Source: Frankiales bacterium
GTDB lineage: Bacteria; Actinomycetota; Actinomycetes; Mycobacteriales; Jatrophihabitantaceae
Direction of reading: 5' to 3'
Assembly (NCBI GenBank): GCA_025966315.1
Contig: JAOPUZ010000009.1
Location: 1-39,706 of the forward strand
DNA length: 39,706 nucleotides
Shown here: positions 39,527 through 39,706 of the stretch, piece after piece
Layout: every line of letters begins with the position of its first letter
How positions within the stretch are numbered: position 1 is the stretch's first letter
Program-made: the position numbers and the translations under genes
Notes under the pieces: generated by a model
What the model saw: only the letters and a program-made list of their open reading frames with translations
Told to the model about the DNA's origin: nothing
Databases searched by the model: none

Positions 39527-39706
39527 CTATTCGGTTATTGCGCAAATGCTCATAAACAACCGAGGTTCGGACGTCGGCAATCTCGGCGCGCTCGGTGAGC
39601 TTGTCGATCACGAAGGCGTACAGGCTCTCGGTGTCCGGCACCGCGACGTGGATCAAGAAGTCCTCGTTGCCGGACGTGACGAATACGCCGAGGGTGTCGG
39701 GCAACG
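39504..39706 (-). CDS. Lrp/AsnC family transcriptional regulator, C-terminal part (partial)
   Basis: Only the C-terminal ~67 residues are in the window; the gene begins beyond the right edge. The visible part, LPDTLGVFVTSGNEDFLIHV then VPDTESLYAFVIDKLTE and VRTSVVYEHLRNNRIAPVSL, is the RAM ligand-binding domain of Lrp/AsnC regulators: the TSGNEDFLIHV strand-turn with the conserved Gly and Asp is diagnostic. Such proteins form dimers or octamers and sense amino acids or related small molecules. The DNA-binding HTH is not visible. The stop lies inside a hairpin shared with the intergenic gap. Confidence 0.88.
   Translation of the reverse strand, partial: LPDTLGVFVTSGNEDFLIHVAVPDTESLYAFVIDKLTERAEIADVRTSVVYEHLRNNRIAPVSLAK

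Overview
The window is a piece of a high-GC chromosome, most likely from an actinomycete. The signs are strong G/C at third codon positions, GTG starts, many 1-4 nt start/stop overlaps, several genes whose -10-like hexamer sits 6-7 nt before the start codon (leaderless style), and typical actinobacterial gene families (MhuD/HmoB-like haem monooxygenase, FadA-type thiolase, response regulator-thioredoxin reductase fusion, EthD, DUF1810). I cannot name the genus from sequence alone. I see no rRNA, tRNA, CRISPR array, insertion sequence or prophage module.

Region 1 (1-1255) holds the end of a probable thiamine-diphosphate enzyme, then a PRISE-like short-chain reductase. Region 2 (about 1350-23000) is the centre of interest: one co-directional block of six large genes of 261, 3426, 699, 355, 1298 and 1133 residues. 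Every junction is a 1- or 4-nt start/stop overlap, a promoter-like element lies in front, and a possible 14-codon leader ORF overlaps the first gene. The 3426-residue protein has an N-terminal part made of repeated modules, a degenerate lipase-like segment, a DUF6603-like glycine/aromatic region and a (KA[VA]PAK)8 basic tail. The last protein is an Asp-box beta-propeller. I see no signal peptide in any of them. Convergent to this block, with 32 nt between the stop codons, lie a gingipain-like (peptidase C25, caspase-fold) cysteine protease with its His/Cys dyad and an overlapping small protein with a DS-repeat tail (23027-24996, minus strand). I propose these eight genes as one uncharacterised, probably cytosolic multi-protein system: giant scaffold plus propeller plus caspase-fold protease. 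That functional link is inference.

Region 3 (25.1-34.6 kb) is ordinary accessory metabolism in short transcription units: a small membrane protein, DUF1810, a patatin-like lipase, a FAD oxidoreductase frameshifted in its GxGxxG motif, a cupin plus a PEP-mutase/isocitrate-lyase family protein, a short unlisted membrane peptide, a mercuric-reductase-like flavoprotein with a TP-repeat N-terminus, EthD, a 7-TM protein, a thiolase, a YdeI/DUF1905-type protein and a haem-degrading monooxygenase. Gene ends here are marked by long hairpins, one of them a 63-bp tandem duplication; several overlap stop codons.

Region 4 (34.7-38.35 kb) is a redox/signalling cassette: a response regulator-thioredoxin-reductase-like fusion lacking the CxxC, a cyclic-nucleotide-binding-domain histidine kinase, and a small UBP-type zinc-finger protein. 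Region 5 carries an HSL-type alpha/beta hydrolase and the C-terminal end of an Lrp/AsnC regulator that runs off the window.
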